Positions 50,936 to 60,388 of a DNA stretch of 64,000 nucleotides are shown here, piece after piece. Source of the DNA: Gillisella vitis (GTDB lineage Bacteria > Pseudomonadota > Alphaproteobacteria > Rhizobiales > Rhizobiaceae); the NCBI RefSeq assembly GCF_014204625.1, contig NZ_JACHLU010000009.1, positions 1 to 64,000 on the forward strand. The letters run 5' to 3'. Below the pieces are notes generated by a model. That model was not told the DNA's origin, did no database searches, and was given only the letters and a program-made list of their open reading frames with translations. Position 1 is the stretch's first letter. Every line of letters begins with the position of its first letter. The position numbers and the translations under genes are program-made.

Positions 50936-52438
50936 ATGAGCAACCGAATCATTAGTCCCACCCCCATGAATTGCATCAGCCCGCCCACGTATGAGGCTCG
51001 GTATTTCACTGACGCCGCAGAGGCTGTTGATGCCATCACTGAAATCTATGAGCGCAATACACGCTTTCTGATTGATGCGTTTACCGCTCTCGGCAAAGGA
51101 GCGGCCGTTGAAGGCCGTTACCGCGCATTTTACCCGCAGGTCAGCCTTGAAACCAACAGTTTCGGCCATCTGGACACGCGCCTGTCTTACGGTCATGTCA
51201 CCTCTCCGGGCGTCTACACCACCACGTTGACGCGCCCCAGCCTGTTTCGCCATTACCTCAAGGAACAATTGGCCTTGCTGATGCGCAATCATCAGGTGCC
51301 GGTGCGGGTGAGCGAATCGACCACACCCATTCCCCTGCATTTTGCCTTTGGTGAAGGTGCCCATGTGGAAGCCGCAGCCAGCGGAATGTCTGACATTCCC
51401 CTGCGCGATCTGTTTGACACACCGGACCTCTCCACCACCGATGATGAAATTGCCAATGGTGAATATGAGCCACCGGCGGGAGAGCCTTTTCCACTGGCTC
51501 CGTTTACCGCACAGCGGATTGATTATTCGCTGGCACGGCTTTCGCATTATACCGCCACGGGTGCCGATCACTTCCAGAATTTTGTGATCTTCACCAATTA
51601 CCAGTTCTATGTTGATGAGTTCTGCTCTTATGCCCGATCCTTGATGGAAAAAGGTGGTGAAGGCTACAGTGCCTTTGTCGAGCCGGGCAATGTGGTGACA
51701 AAGGCTGGCGAGTCTGCGCCATCATCCGGCACGCCGGTGGCACGCCTGCCACAAATGCCCGCCTACCACCTGAAAAGGAAGGGCCACGCAGGCATCACCA
51801 TGGTCAACATTGGCGTTGGCCCCTCGAATGCCAAAACCATCACCGACCATGTGGCCGTGCTACGCCCCCATGCGTGGCTGATGCTCGGCCATTGCGCTGG
51901 CCTGCGCAACAGCCAGCGTCTGGGCGATTACGTTCTGGCCCACGCCTATATGCGTGAAGATCATGTGCTGGATGATGATCTGCCGGTATGGGTGCCGATT
52001 CCGGCGCTTGCCGAAGTGCAATTGGCGCTGGAAGATGCGGTGGAAGAAATCACCGGCTATGAAGGCTTTGAGCTGAAGCGCATCATGCGCACCGGCACGG
52101 TGGCCACCATTGACAACCGGAACTGGGAATTGCGCGATCAGCGTGGCCCGGTCAAACGCCTGTCGCAGGCCCGCGCCATTGCGCTGGATATGGAATCGGC
52201 CACCATTGCCGCCAATGGTTTTCGCTTTCGCGTGCCCTATGGCACCCTGCTCTGCGTTTCCGACAAGCCTTTGCATGGCGAGTTGAAGCTGCCCGGCATG
52301 GCAACAGCGTTTTATAAAACGCAAGTGAGCCAGCATTTGCAGATTGGTATTTGCGCCATGCAAAAACTGGCCGCCATGCCGCAGGAAAAGCTGCATTCGC
52401 GCAAACTCAGAAGCTTTTTTGAGACGGCGTTTCAGTAA
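50936..52438 (+). CDS. amn: AMP nucleosidase
   Basis: A 500-aa enzyme that splits AMP into adenine and ribose 5-phosphate. The N-terminal regulatory domain (residues 20-200) is followed by the catalytic phosphorylase-type domain with GVGPSNAKTITDHVAVLRP near residue 300, MLGHCAGLRNSQRLGDYVL near residue 320, and ALDMESATIAANGF near residue 420, whose MES motif binds ribose. A strong terminator follows at 52470. No operon partner is seen. Confidence 0.93.
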   Translation: MSNRIISPTPMNCISPPTYEARYFTDAAEAVDAITEIYERNTRFLIDAFTALGKGAAVEGRYRAFYPQVSLETNSFGHLDTRLSYGHVTSPGVYTTTLTRPSLFRHYLKEQLALLMRNHQVPVRVSESTTPIPLHFAFGEGAHVEAAASGMSDIPLRDLFDTPDLSTTDDEIANGEYEPPAGEPFPLAPFTAQRIDYSLARLSHYTATGADHFQNFVIFTNYQFYVDEFCSYARSLMEKGGEGYSAFVEPGNVVTKAGESAPSSGTPVARLPQMPAYHLKRKGHAGITMVNIGVGPSNAKTITDHVAVLRPHAWLMLGHCAGLRNSQRLGDYVLAHAYMREDHVLDDDLPVWVPIPALAEVQLALEDAVEEITGYEGFELKRIMRTGTVATIDNRNWELRDQRGPVKRLSQARAIALDMESATIAANGFRFRVPYGTLLCVSDKPLHGELKLPGMATAFYKTQVSQHLQIGICAMQKLAAMPQEKLHSRKLRSFFETAFQ

Positions 52439-52469
52439 ACGGCCCAAGCAGCCCTTGGTTTTCTCATCA

Positions 52470-52500
52470 TGCCCGGCGTTATGCCGGGCATTTTGTTTTT
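52470..52500 (+). terminator. Intrinsic terminator of amn
   Basis: TGCCCGGC and GCCGGGCA form an 8-bp GC-rich stem around GTTAT, followed by TTTTGTTTTT. It lies 32 bases after the amn stop codon and is a textbook rho-independent terminator. Confidence 0.88.
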
Positions 52501-52543
52501 TGGTTCCTGCAAAAAATCTCTTCTGCCCTCTTGATTCGATAAA

Positions 52544-52561
52544 TCTAAGATATATCTTAGA
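52544..52561. promoter_or_regulatory. Perfect 18-bp palindrome, probable PadR operator
   Basis: TCTAAGATATATCTTAGA is a perfect palindrome 27 bases before the start of the PadR-type gene. PadR-family repressors bind AT-rich dyads with a central ATAT and commonly control their own genes. Its location would overlap the promoter region of the PadR-DUF2218 pair. Confidence 0.7.
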
Positions 52562-52588
52562 CGCATCAAGACACATTGGAGATTATCA

Positions 52589-53203
52589 ATGAGACATTTT
52601 CACAGAGACCACGGTGATGACCATGGCCATCATGGTCGGGGTCGTCACCACATCCTTCACAGCATGATGCATGCCATGCGCGGCGGCCCTTTTGGTCATG
52701 GTGGGCCAGATGGCAAACGCGGTCGCGGGCGCGACGGTGAGCGCCGCCGCATGTTTGAATCCGGCGAATTGCGGCTGGTGCTGCTCAAGCTGATTTCAGA
52801 ACAGCCACGGCACGGCTATGACTTGATCCGCGAGATTGAGAGCTTGTCTGGTGGTGCCTATGCCCCAAGCCCGGGTGTGGTTTACCCAACCATGACCCTG
52901 TTGATCGACATGGGGCTGGCGGAAGAACAGCAGAGCGACGGTGCGCGCAAGCTGCTGGGTATTACGCCCGATGGCATCATTCATCTGCAAGACAATGCGC
53001 AGGCGTTGGACGTTGCCATGGCGCGGCTGACGGCGCTTGCTAAAGTCACGGAGCGCACGGATGCTGGCCCGGTTCGCCGCGCCATCCATAATCTGCGCTC
53101 GGCTATTCACGATCGGCTGTCACAAGACGGTGTGTCGCGTGATACGCAGCTTGAGGTCGCCCGCATTCTTGATGAAGCTGCCAGCAAAATTGAAAGGCTG
53201 TAA
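52589..53203 (+). CDS. PadR-family regulator with His-rich N-terminus (YqjI-like)
   Basis: A 204-aa regulator. Residues 1-50 are unusually rich in His, Gly, Arg and Asp (FHRDHGDDHGHHGRGRHH), a likely metal-binding arm. Residues 55-130 are a PadR winged helix (GELRLVLLKLISEQPRHGYDL and SPGVVYPTMTLLIDMGL), followed by a helical dimer region. E. coli YqjI has the same layout and responds to nickel while controlling a ferric reductase. The gene pairs with DUF2218, one base apart. Confidence 0.88.
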   Translation: MRHFHRDHGDDHGHHGRGRHHILHSMMHAMRGGPFGHGGPDGKRGRGRDGERRRMFESGELRLVLLKLISEQPRHGYDLIREIESLSGGAYAPSPGVVYPTMTLLIDMGLAEEQQSDGARKLLGITPDGIIHLQDNAQALDVAMARLTALAKVTERTDAGPVRRAIHNLRSAIHDRLSQDGVSRDTQLEVARILDEAASKIERL

Positions 53204-53204
53204 C

Positions 53205-53492
53205 ATGCGCAAGATCATAGCCATTGTGCCGACTGAAAACGGCTGGAAATATATTCAGCAGCTTTGCAAACACTGGAACCACAAGCTCACCACCGAGCTG
53301 TCTGACAACAAGGGCGTGGTGCATTTTGAAAACGCCACAGCGGTGATGACCTGCGATGCAACAGCCATCACTGTCACCATTGAATCGGAAGCAGAAGAGG
53401 TGCTGGAGCGCCTGAAAGGCGTGGTCTCCAGCCATCTCGACCGCTTTGCGTTTCGTGAAGCGCCCCTGCCGTTTGAATGGCAGGCTGCCTGA
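53205..53492 (+). CDS. DUF2218 family protein
   Basis: A 95-aa DUF2218 protein: IQQLCKHWNHKLTTEL near residue 20 and the closing SSHLDRFAFREAPLPFEW are family marks. DUF2218 genes often accompany siderophore-interacting reductases and PadR regulators, so a role in iron or metal handling is suggested. It begins one base after the PadR stop and shares its operon. No siderophore reductase gene lies next to it here. Confidence 0.85.
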   Translation: MRKIIAIVPTENGWKYIQQLCKHWNHKLTTELSDNKGVVHFENATAVMTCDATAITVTIESEAEEVLERLKGVVSSHLDRFAFREAPLPFEWQAA

Positions 53493-54863
53493 TCATTCTG
53501 TGTGATGCTCCTTGAGCCAGTCCAGCGCCTTGCCAAGGGTGTCCACCGCCTGATCAATGTCAGAGCGTGAAATGATCAGCGGCGGAGAAAACAACATGCG
53601 ATCGCCGGTGGCGCGGACAATCACGCCACCCGCAACACATTGGTTACGCACGCTCGCCCCCGCATCATCGGGCTTGGCGAAACGGCGGCGGGTGGCCTTG
53701 TCGGTGGTGAGCTGTACCGCACCGATCAGGCCGGTGCTGACCGCTTCGCCCACCATGTCGTGATCCGTCAGCGTTGCCAAAGCCTGCGCCATATAAGGGC
53801 CGATGTCATCGCGCACCCGCTCCACCAGCCCCTCCTCTTCAATAATGCGGATATTTTCCAGCGCTGCCGCCGAGCAGACCGGATGGCCAGAATAGGTATA
53901 GCCGTGATTGAAATCACCAACCTCGTTGATCAGCACCTCGGCCACGCGGTCTGATACCAGCACGCCACCAATCGGCAGATAGCCCGATGACAATCCCTTG
54001 GCGATGGGGGCCAGATCCGGCTCAAAGCCGAAATGCTGATAGCCAAACCAACTGCCCAGACGGCCAAAGCCGCAAATCACCTCATCCGACACCAGCAGGA
54101 TATTGTGTTGCTTGCAGATGCGGACAATTTCCGGCCAGTAGGTGTCTGGCGGAATGATCACGCCGCCCGCGCCTTGAATCGGCTCAGCCACAAAGGCCGC
54201 GACATTCTCAGCACCAAGTTCCAGAATTTTCGCTTCCAGCTCCTGCGCCACCTTGAGGCCGAACTCTGCCGGAGAAAGATCACCGCCCTCGCCAAACCAA
54301 TAGGGCTGATTGATGTGATGGATGCCCTCAATCGGTAGATTACCCTGCTCATGCATATATTTCATGCCGCCCAGCGAGGCCCCGGCAACCGTGGAGCCGT
54401 GGTAGCCATTCTTGCGGGCAATCACCCGGGTTTTGGTGGGATGGCCCAGCGCCTTCCAATAGACCCTTGCCAGGCGAAACCACGTATCCGTGGCCTCGGA
54501 GCCGGAATTGGTGAAAAACACATGGTTCATCTGCGGCCCGGCCTTGCTGGTGATTTTCTGGGCCAAAAGCGTGGTGGGCGGCGTGGTGGAGCCGAAAAAC
54601 GTATTGTAATAGGGCAATTCCTGCATTTGCGCAAAGGCGGCTTCAGATATCGATGTGCGGCCATAGCCGACATTGACGCACCACAGACCGGCAAAGGCAT
54701 CGAGATATTTCTTGCCGTTCGAATCCCAGATGTGGACGCCCTCCGCCCGTTGCATCACCCGTACGCCGCTTTCATTCAGTTTTTTCATATCATTAAAGGG
54801 ATGAAGATGATGGGCGGCATCAATGGCAGCGAGATTGGAAAGCGGGCTGGAGCTCTGCGACAT
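53493..54863 (-). CDS. Class III aminotransferase, putrescine/omega-amino acid type
   Basis: A 456-aa PLP enzyme. HPFNDMKKLNESGVRVMQ near residue 21 and LDAFAGLWCVNVGYG near residue 53 are typical of omega-amino acid-pyruvate and putrescine-pyruvate transaminases. FTNSGSEATDTWFRLAR near residue 115, the LLVSDEVICGFGRLGSWFG region, and Lys in ADLAPIAKGLSSGYLPIG near residue 285 complete the site. The start at 54863 is divergent from the glutamine synthetase-like gene, which suggests polyamine breakdown. Its stop lies within one base of the convergent DUF2218 stop. Confidence 0.87.
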   Translation of the reverse strand: MSQSSSPLSNLAAIDAAHHLHPFNDMKKLNESGVRVMQRAEGVHIWDSNGKKYLDAFAGLWCVNVGYGRTSISEAAFAQMQELPYYNTFFGSTTPPTTLLAQKITSKAGPQMNHVFFTNSGSEATDTWFRLARVYWKALGHPTKTRVIARKNGYHGSTVAGASLGGMKYMHEQGNLPIEGIHHINQPYWFGEGGDLSPAEFGLKVAQELEAKILELGAENVAAFVAEPIQGAGGVIIPPDTYWPEIVRICKQHNILLVSDEVICGFGRLGSWFGYQHFGFEPDLAPIAKGLSSGYLPIGGVLVSDRVAEVLINEVGDFNHGYTYSGHPVCSAAALENIRIIEEEGLVERVRDDIGPYMAQALATLTDHDMVGEAVSTGLIGAVQLTTDKATRRRFAKPDDAGASVRNQCVAGGVIVRATGDRMLFSPPLIISRSDIDQAVDTLGKALDWLKEHHTE

Positions 54864-54988
54864 AAAGGGTAATCCTATCACTATCTCGCCGCATTGAATG
54901 GCGGCAATGAATCCGTTACGAACATGACCTGAGCAATGGCATTTGGCAAGAATGGCCGAATGCCGCACAACCAAGGAAAGCCGCTTTT

Positions 54989-56335
54989 ATGACGGATGCG
55001 CAGAACGCCCCATTGGACCCACAGGCCCGCATTGAAGTGTTGCTGGTTGGCATGAATGGCGATTTGCGCGGCAAGATGATTCCTATTTCAGCCGAAGACA
55101 AGGTGTGGAAAAACACCGTGCGCCTGCCTGCATCCACCCAATCACTCGACATCTGGGGCTATGATAATGACGAGTTAACCGGCATTTCGATGACCCTTGG
55201 TGATCCTGACGGCATTTGTGTTGTTGACAAGCGCTCTCTCGCGGCCATGCCATGGGCACCGAAAGGCTCCAAACAGGTTCTGGCCACCATGCACACGCTG
55301 GACGGCGTGCCGCATTTTATCTGTCCTCGTGCGATTCTGGCCCGCGTTCTGGCGCGCTTTGAGGCCCTTGGCCTGACGCCGGTGGTGGCGACCGAGCTGG
55401 AATTTTACCTGATGGAAGCGGACTGGCGCGACAAGCGGCGTCCTACGCCACCCAAAGCCTTGACCTATCAGGATGAACCAAACGGCTATCAGCTCTACGA
55501 CATGCGGGCCACAGGGGCGATGGATGCCTATCTTTCGACATTGCGCGGCTATACAGAGGCCATGGGCTTGCCCGCAGATGCGATAACGGCAGAATTTGGC
55601 GCGGGCCAGTTTGAGGTCAACCTGCTGCACCGACCCGATGCGCTGGCCGCGGCCGATGATTGCATTTACCTCAAGCGCGCCGCCGAATTTGCCGCCATCC
55701 AGCACGGGCTGAAATCCACCTGCATGGCAAAACCCTATAGCGATCAGGCAGGCTCTGGCCTGCATGTGCATATCAGCATCCTTGATCGTGACGGCAATAA
55801 TATTCTCGATGCCAAGGGTGGCGAACCGACCAGGCTGAAATCCGTCACCGCCGGCATGTTGCACACCATGCAGGACGCGCAATTGATCTTTGCGCCTTTT
55901 GCCAATTCCTACCGCCGCTTCCAGCCCGGCTCGTTCGCACCCGACAAGATTGACTGGGGCTTTGGCCACCGCGGCACGGCCATTCGCATTCCCGACAAGG
56001 ATGGCCCTGCCGCACGGATTGAGCACCGGGTCGCAGGTGCGGATGCCAATCCCTATCTGCTGCTGGCTGCCATTCTGGGCGGCATGTTGCAGGGGCTGGA
56101 ACAGGATCTCGATCCCGGTGCACCGGCCACGCCGGAATGTCCCGACACAACCACCGAGGTTTTGACCCACGATTTCCTCACCGCAGTCAACAGGTTCAGC
56201 ACATCCAGCTTCATTGCCGATGTTTTTGGAGATCAATACGCAAGGATTTATGGCGACACCAAACGCAAGGAAGCCATAACATACTTACGCACCGTGTCGG
56301 ATTTTGACTACAGCACGTATCTTCCAAGAGTTTAA
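54989..56335 (+). CDS. Glutamine synthetase-like enzyme, probable gamma-glutamylpolyamine synthetase
   Basis: A 448-aa glutamine synthetase family member of the PuuA/GlnA-like subgroup rather than housekeeping GlnA. TELEFYLMEADW near residue 135 holds the first Glu ligands, AEFGAGQFEVNLLH near residue 198 and GSGLHVHISILD near residue 258 the ATP and metal parts, and FGHRGTAIRIP the substrate loop. In gamma-glutamylation routes such enzymes ligate glutamate to putrescine. The divergent aminotransferase fits this pathway. Substrate is inferred. Confidence 0.85.
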   Translation: MTDAQNAPLDPQARIEVLLVGMNGDLRGKMIPISAEDKVWKNTVRLPASTQSLDIWGYDNDELTGISMTLGDPDGICVVDKRSLAAMPWAPKGSKQVLATMHTLDGVPHFICPRAILARVLARFEALGLTPVVATELEFYLMEADWRDKRRPTPPKALTYQDEPNGYQLYDMRATGAMDAYLSTLRGYTEAMGLPADAITAEFGAGQFEVNLLHRPDALAAADDCIYLKRAAEFAAIQHGLKSTCMAKPYSDQAGSGLHVHISILDRDGNNILDAKGGEPTRLKSVTAGMLHTMQDAQLIFAPFANSYRRFQPGSFAPDKIDWGFGHRGTAIRIPDKDGPAARIEHRVAGADANPYLLLAAILGGMLQGLEQDLDPGAPATPECPDTTTEVLTHDFLTAVNRFSTSSFIADVFGDQYARIYGDTKRKEAITYLRTVSDFDYSTYLPRV

Positions 56336-56686
56336 TATGCAACATCATCCCAAGATTGTGGATTCTTTCGGAAAAATATCTCGTATTCCGAGGCTTTTTT
56401 AGAAACCTGAACAGGTCCACCAACGCAACCCAACCGTCACCACGCGCCGATGTCTGATGACATCGGCTGAGAACGGGGCGGCGAACACTGTGGAAAACCA
56501 AAGCTGTCGCGCTATCAACACCCTTTCGCCTTCATCCTTTGAAGGCCGAAAAACCTTTAATTGCTATGGGATAGAGTGTAATCGCTCAAATGCGACAATG
56601 TTTTTTTTGAGGCAGGGGTTGTTTTTTGTGCAGGATTCCAATTTGGTCGGCAATCGAACAAACTTAAACTCGGTGCGGAGACCCTC
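56336..56686. other. 351-base gap before the peptide transporter operon
   Basis: No gene is supported here. A CGATGTCTG-ATGACATCG inverted repeat near 56447-56465 could act as a terminator for the upstream gene. The T-rich run at 56598-56607 and TTGTTTTTTGTGCAGGATTC near 56620 may belong to the promoter of the binding-protein gene, but no clear -10 is visible. Confidence 0.35.
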
Positions 56687-58285
56687 ATGACCCTGATGAA
56701 AACACGATTGGCTGCAACCTTGCTGGCTGGTAGCCTGCTGCTTGGTGCAAGCAGCGCACTCGCTGAAGCTGTACTGAACCGCGGCAATGCGGGCGAGCCA
56801 AAGTCGCTTGATCCGGCCCATATCTCCATCGACATCGAAGGCTTTGTCATCCATGACATGTTCGAAGGCCTGACGATCCATGATACGAACGGCAAGATCG
56901 TGCCCGGCGCTGCTGAAAGCTGGAAAATTTCCGACGATGGTACCGTTTACACCTTCAAGATCCGTGATAACGCCAAATGGTCGGATGGCTCGCCGGTGAC
57001 GGCTGAAGACTTCCAGTTTGCCATGCGCCGCCTTGAAGATCCAAAGACTGCGGCTGAATATGCCAATCTGCTCTACCCAATCAAGAACGCCGAACAGGTC
57101 AACACCGGCAAGCTGCCTGTTGATCAGCTCGGCGTGAAGGTGATTGATGCCAAGACGCTGGAAATTACGCTGGAGCGTTTCACACCCTATTTCCTTCAGT
57201 TGATGTCGCATTACACAGCGCTGCCAATCAGCAAGGCCAATTATGAAAAGTTTGGCGATCAGTTCGTCAAGCCCGGCAATATGGTCAACAACGGTGCGTT
57301 CAAGCTGGAATCGCATGTTCCAAACGACAAGCTGGTGGAAGTGAAGAACGACCAGTATTGGGACGCTGCAAACGTCAAGCTCGACAAAGTGGTGTTCTAC
57401 CCGATCGAGGATGACTCGGCTGCCGTGCGCCGTTTCGAAGCCAAGGAACTGGACATCGTTTACAATTTCTCGGCAGACCAGATCAAGCGACTGCGGGCTG
57501 CCTATAACACACAGGTTCGTGTGACACCTGCGCTGTCGACCTATTACTACGCCTTTGATACCCGCCAGGAACCCATGAACGACGTGCGGGTACGCAAAGC
57601 GCTGTCCATGGCGATTGACCGCGACTTCCTCTCCAGCGAAATCTATTCTGGTGCCCAGTTGCCGCTCTATTCCATGGTTCCTCCGGGCATGGACGGCTAT
57701 GAAAAGCCAGCCGTTCCAGATTTTGCCAGCCTCTCGCAGATCGACCGCGAAGACAAGGCTGTCGAGTTGATGAAGGAAGCCGGTTACGGTCAGGGTGGCA
57801 AGCCGCTGAACCTTGAAATCCGCTACAACACCAACACCAACCATGAGCGTGTGGCCACCGCGATTGCCGATATGTGGAAGACCACATTTGGCGCCAAGGT
57901 GTCTCTGGTCAACCTCGACGTTGCCTCGCACTATTCCTACCTCAAGGAAGGTGGCAAGTTCTCGGTTGCGCGCGCTGGCTGGGGTGCAGACTATGCCGAC
58001 CCGGAAAACTTCCTGGCGCTGACCCTGGGTGACAACACCACGTTCAACTACGCCCATTGGAAAAATGCTGAATTCGACGCTCTGATGAAGACGTCGTATA
58101 ACGAAAAAGACCAGAAGATCCGCATGGAAGAAATGCACAAGGCCGAGCAGATTCTGGTGGATGATCAACCTGTTGCACCGTTGATGAACACCGCCAACCT
58201 GTGGCTGGTGTCCGACAAGGTGTCTGGTTGGGGCGACAATGCCGTCAACGAACATCTGTCCAAGTATCTCAGCGTTTCCAAGTAA
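56687..58285 (+). CDS. Oligopeptide ABC transporter, periplasmic binding protein
   Basis: A 532-aa SBP family 5 protein with a signal peptide (AATLLAGSLLLGASSALA, cleaved near residue 26). Family marks are NRGNAGEPKSLDPAHISID at the mature start, FEGLTIHDTNGKIVPGAAESW near residue 60, and NGAFKLESHVPNDKL near residue 205. It captures peptides in the periplasm for the permeases that follow. An in-frame ATG at 56696 is an equally good start. The membrane components are 63 bases downstream. Confidence 0.92.
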   Translation: MTLMKTRLAATLLAGSLLLGASSALAEAVLNRGNAGEPKSLDPAHISIDIEGFVIHDMFEGLTIHDTNGKIVPGAAESWKISDDGTVYTFKIRDNAKWSDGSPVTAEDFQFAMRRLEDPKTAAEYANLLYPIKNAEQVNTGKLPVDQLGVKVIDAKTLEITLERFTPYFLQLMSHYTALPISKANYEKFGDQFVKPGNMVNNGAFKLESHVPNDKLVEVKNDQYWDAANVKLDKVVFYPIEDDSAAVRRFEAKELDIVYNFSADQIKRLRAAYNTQVRVTPALSTYYYAFDTRQEPMNDVRVRKALSMAIDRDFLSSEIYSGAQLPLYSMVPPGMDGYEKPAVPDFASLSQIDREDKAVELMKEAGYGQGGKPLNLEIRYNTNTNHERVATAIADMWKTTFGAKVSLVNLDVASHYSYLKEGGKFSVARAGWGADYADPENFLALTLGDNTTFNYAHWKNAEFDALMKTSYNEKDQKIRMEEMHKAEQILVDDQPVAPLMNTANLWLVSDKVSGWGDNAVNEHLSKYLSVSK

Positions 58286-58348
58286 CGTCGAACGGAGAAT
58301 GACGCGCGATAGGCCAGACATGGTCTGTCGCGCTTCTGTTATTTGACC

Positions 58349-59272
58349 ATGATCAATTTTGTTCTACGCCGACTGATGAGCGCCATCCCCACGGTGTTTC
58401 TTGTCATCACCATTTCCTTCTTCCTGATGCGCTTTGCACCGGGCGGACCGTTCGATCTTGAACGTCCCCTGCCGCCGGACATCATGGAAAACCTGATGAA
58501 GATCTACAAGCTGGATCAGCCGTTGTGGAGCCAGTATCTGAGCTACCTTTACAGTGCCCTGCATGGCGATTTCGGGCCATCCTTCATCTATAAGGACAGC
58601 ACCGTTGCCCAGTTGATTGGTCAGGCGCTGCCCTATTCGGTTCAACTCGGTGGTACGGCACTTCTGATCGCCCTTGTCGGTGGCGTCATTTTGGGCACCA
58701 CTGCCGCCCTTCGCCAGAATGGCATTATCGACTTTGCGCTGATGTCGGTCTCCACCATCGGCATCACGGTCCCCACCTTTGTGATGGGTCCAGTGCTGAC
58801 GCTGATTTTTGCGCTGATGCTATCCTGGCTACCCGCCGGTGGCTGGGGCGATGGCTCTGCCTATTATCTGGCCCTGCCGATTACGGTTCTGGCGCTGCCG
58901 CAAATTGCCGTCATTGCCCGCCTCACCCGTGGCTCGATGATTGAAGCGCTGCACACCGACCATATCCGAACCGCCCGCGCCTATGGCCTGCCACCGCGCA
59001 CAGTGGTGATTACGCACGCGCTGCGTGGCGCAATGTTGCCGGTTGTGTCCTATCTGGCACCGGCTGCGGCTGCCCTTCTCACCGGCTCTGCGGTGGTTGA
59101 GAGCATTTTCACCATTCCGGGCGTTGGCCGATTTTTTGTGATTGGCGCATTGAACCGCGATTATCCTCTGGTCATGGCAACCGTTGTTCTTGTTGCGGTT
59201 TTCGTGATCGTCTTCAACCTGCTGGTCGACATCGCCTATGGCCTGCTCGATCCGAGGGTCCGTCATGACTGA
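58349..59272 (+). CDS. oppB: Oligopeptide ABC transporter permease, OppB-type
   Basis: A 307-aa inner-membrane permease with six predicted spans. The start INFVLRRLMSAIPTVFLVITISFFL is typical of OppB, split here over residues 3-27. The EAA loop reads YGLPPRTVVITHALRGAML near residue 212, the ATPase contact. ATG 58349 is preferred to a TTG at 58343. It overlaps OppC by eight bases. Confidence 0.92.
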   Translation: MINFVLRRLMSAIPTVFLVITISFFLMRFAPGGPFDLERPLPPDIMENLMKIYKLDQPLWSQYLSYLYSALHGDFGPSFIYKDSTVAQLIGQALPYSVQLGGTALLIALVGGVILGTTAALRQNGIIDFALMSVSTIGITVPTFVMGPVLTLIFALMLSWLPAGGWGDGSAYYLALPITVLALPQIAVIARLTRGSMIEALHTDHIRTARAYGLPPRTVVITHALRGAMLPVVSYLAPAAAALLTGSAVVESIFTIPGVGRFFVIGALNRDYPLVMATVVLVAVFVIVFNLLVDIAYGLLDPRVRHD

Positions 59273-60386
59273 TACCACTATCACCACCCCCACTGTTGAG
59301 GGCCGTAGCCTTGCCCAACTGGCCCTTTTGCGTTTTCGTCGCAACAAGGCGGCCATGGGCGGCAGCGTCATGCTGCTGTTGATTGCGCTGTTTTCCTTTG
59401 TCGGCCCGCTGTTTTTGCCCCACAGCTATGATCAGGTGTTTCCATCCTATGTGTCTGTGGCACCAAGCCTCAAACCTTTTCCTGACCCGGATACCTTGCA
59501 TCAGGTTGCCGATGGTGCCGCTCAGCGCGCGCGCCTGAAGCTGGACAGCTTTACCGTCGAAAACGGTATTTTCACCGCCAAAATCACCTCGGACAAACCG
59601 ATTGATCCGCGCGCGATCCGCTATTTTGACCGGGTGAATGAATTCAAGAACACCCGCGTCACGGACACCACAGCCGACCGGCTCTCAATGGTGTTGTCGG
59701 GCAATGTCGCTCAGGAATATTTCCCCTTCGGCACCGATAGCAATGGCCGTGACCTTCTGGTCCGCGTCATGCTGGGTGGACAGATCTCCATTGCCGTCGG
59801 CATTGCCGCAAGCCTTGTCTCGCTTGGCATTGGCGTGATCTATGGGGCCACCTCCGGCTATCTGGGCGGGCGCATTGACAATGTGATGATGCGTATTGTC
59901 GAAATTCTCTATTCGCTGCCTTTCGTTTTCCTCGTCGTTGTCATGGTGGTGTTTTTCGGACGCTCCATTGTGCTGATCTTCGTGGTCATCGGGGCTGTGC
60001 AATGGCTGGAAATGGCCCGCATTGTCCGCGGCCAGACCCTGTCCTTGAAGCGGCGTGAATTTGTGGGAGCAGCGCAAGCGCTGGGCCTCACCGATTGGCA
60101 GATCATTCGTCGTCACATCATTCCCAACACCATCGGGCCAGTGATTGTGTTTGTGACAGTGGTGGTACCGCATGTGATCCTGACGGAAAGCTTCCTGTCC
60201 TTCCTTGGTCTGGGTGTGCAGGCACCGCTGGCCAGCTGGGGCACGCTGATTTCCGAAGGGGCCAAGAATATGCAGAATGCACCTTGGCTGCTGATTTTCC
60301 CGGCCATTTTCTTTGTGCTCACCCTGTTTTCGCTGAACTTCGTGGGCGATGGCCTGCGTGATGCACTTGATCCCAAGGACCGCTGA
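59265..60386 (+). CDS. oppC: Oligopeptide ABC transporter permease, OppC-type
   Basis: A 373-aa permease with a first span near residues 38-58. A periplasmic insert of about 100 residues (residues 60-160) follows, then five spans. It has the characteristic FPFGTDSNGRDLLVRVMLGGQ motif near residue 148 and the EAA loop ALGLTDWQIIRRHIIPN near residue 275. It is longer than E. coli OppC because of the insert. The ATG overlaps the OppB stop, and OppDF starts two bases after it. Confidence 0.92.
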   Translation: MTDTTITTPTVEGRSLAQLALLRFRRNKAAMGGSVMLLLIALFSFVGPLFLPHSYDQVFPSYVSVAPSLKPFPDPDTLHQVADGAAQRARLKLDSFTVENGIFTAKITSDKPIDPRAIRYFDRVNEFKNTRVTDTTADRLSMVLSGNVAQEYFPFGTDSNGRDLLVRVMLGGQISIAVGIAASLVSLGIGVIYGATSGYLGGRIDNVMMRIVEILYSLPFVFLVVVMVVFFGRSIVLIFVVIGAVQWLEMARIVRGQTLSLKRREFVGAAQALGLTDWQIIRRHIIPNTIGPVIVFVTVVVPHVILTESFLSFLGLGVQAPLASWGTLISEGAKNMQNAPWLLIFPAIFFVLTLFSLNFVGDGLRDALDPKDR

Positions 60387-60388
60387 GC

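Noticed and set aside
56564..58321. Long - strand frame of 585 codons opposite the peptide-binding protein
   Set aside because: Shadow of a high-confidence SBP family 5 gene; His- and Gln-rich translation is typical of antisense frames in GC-rich genes.
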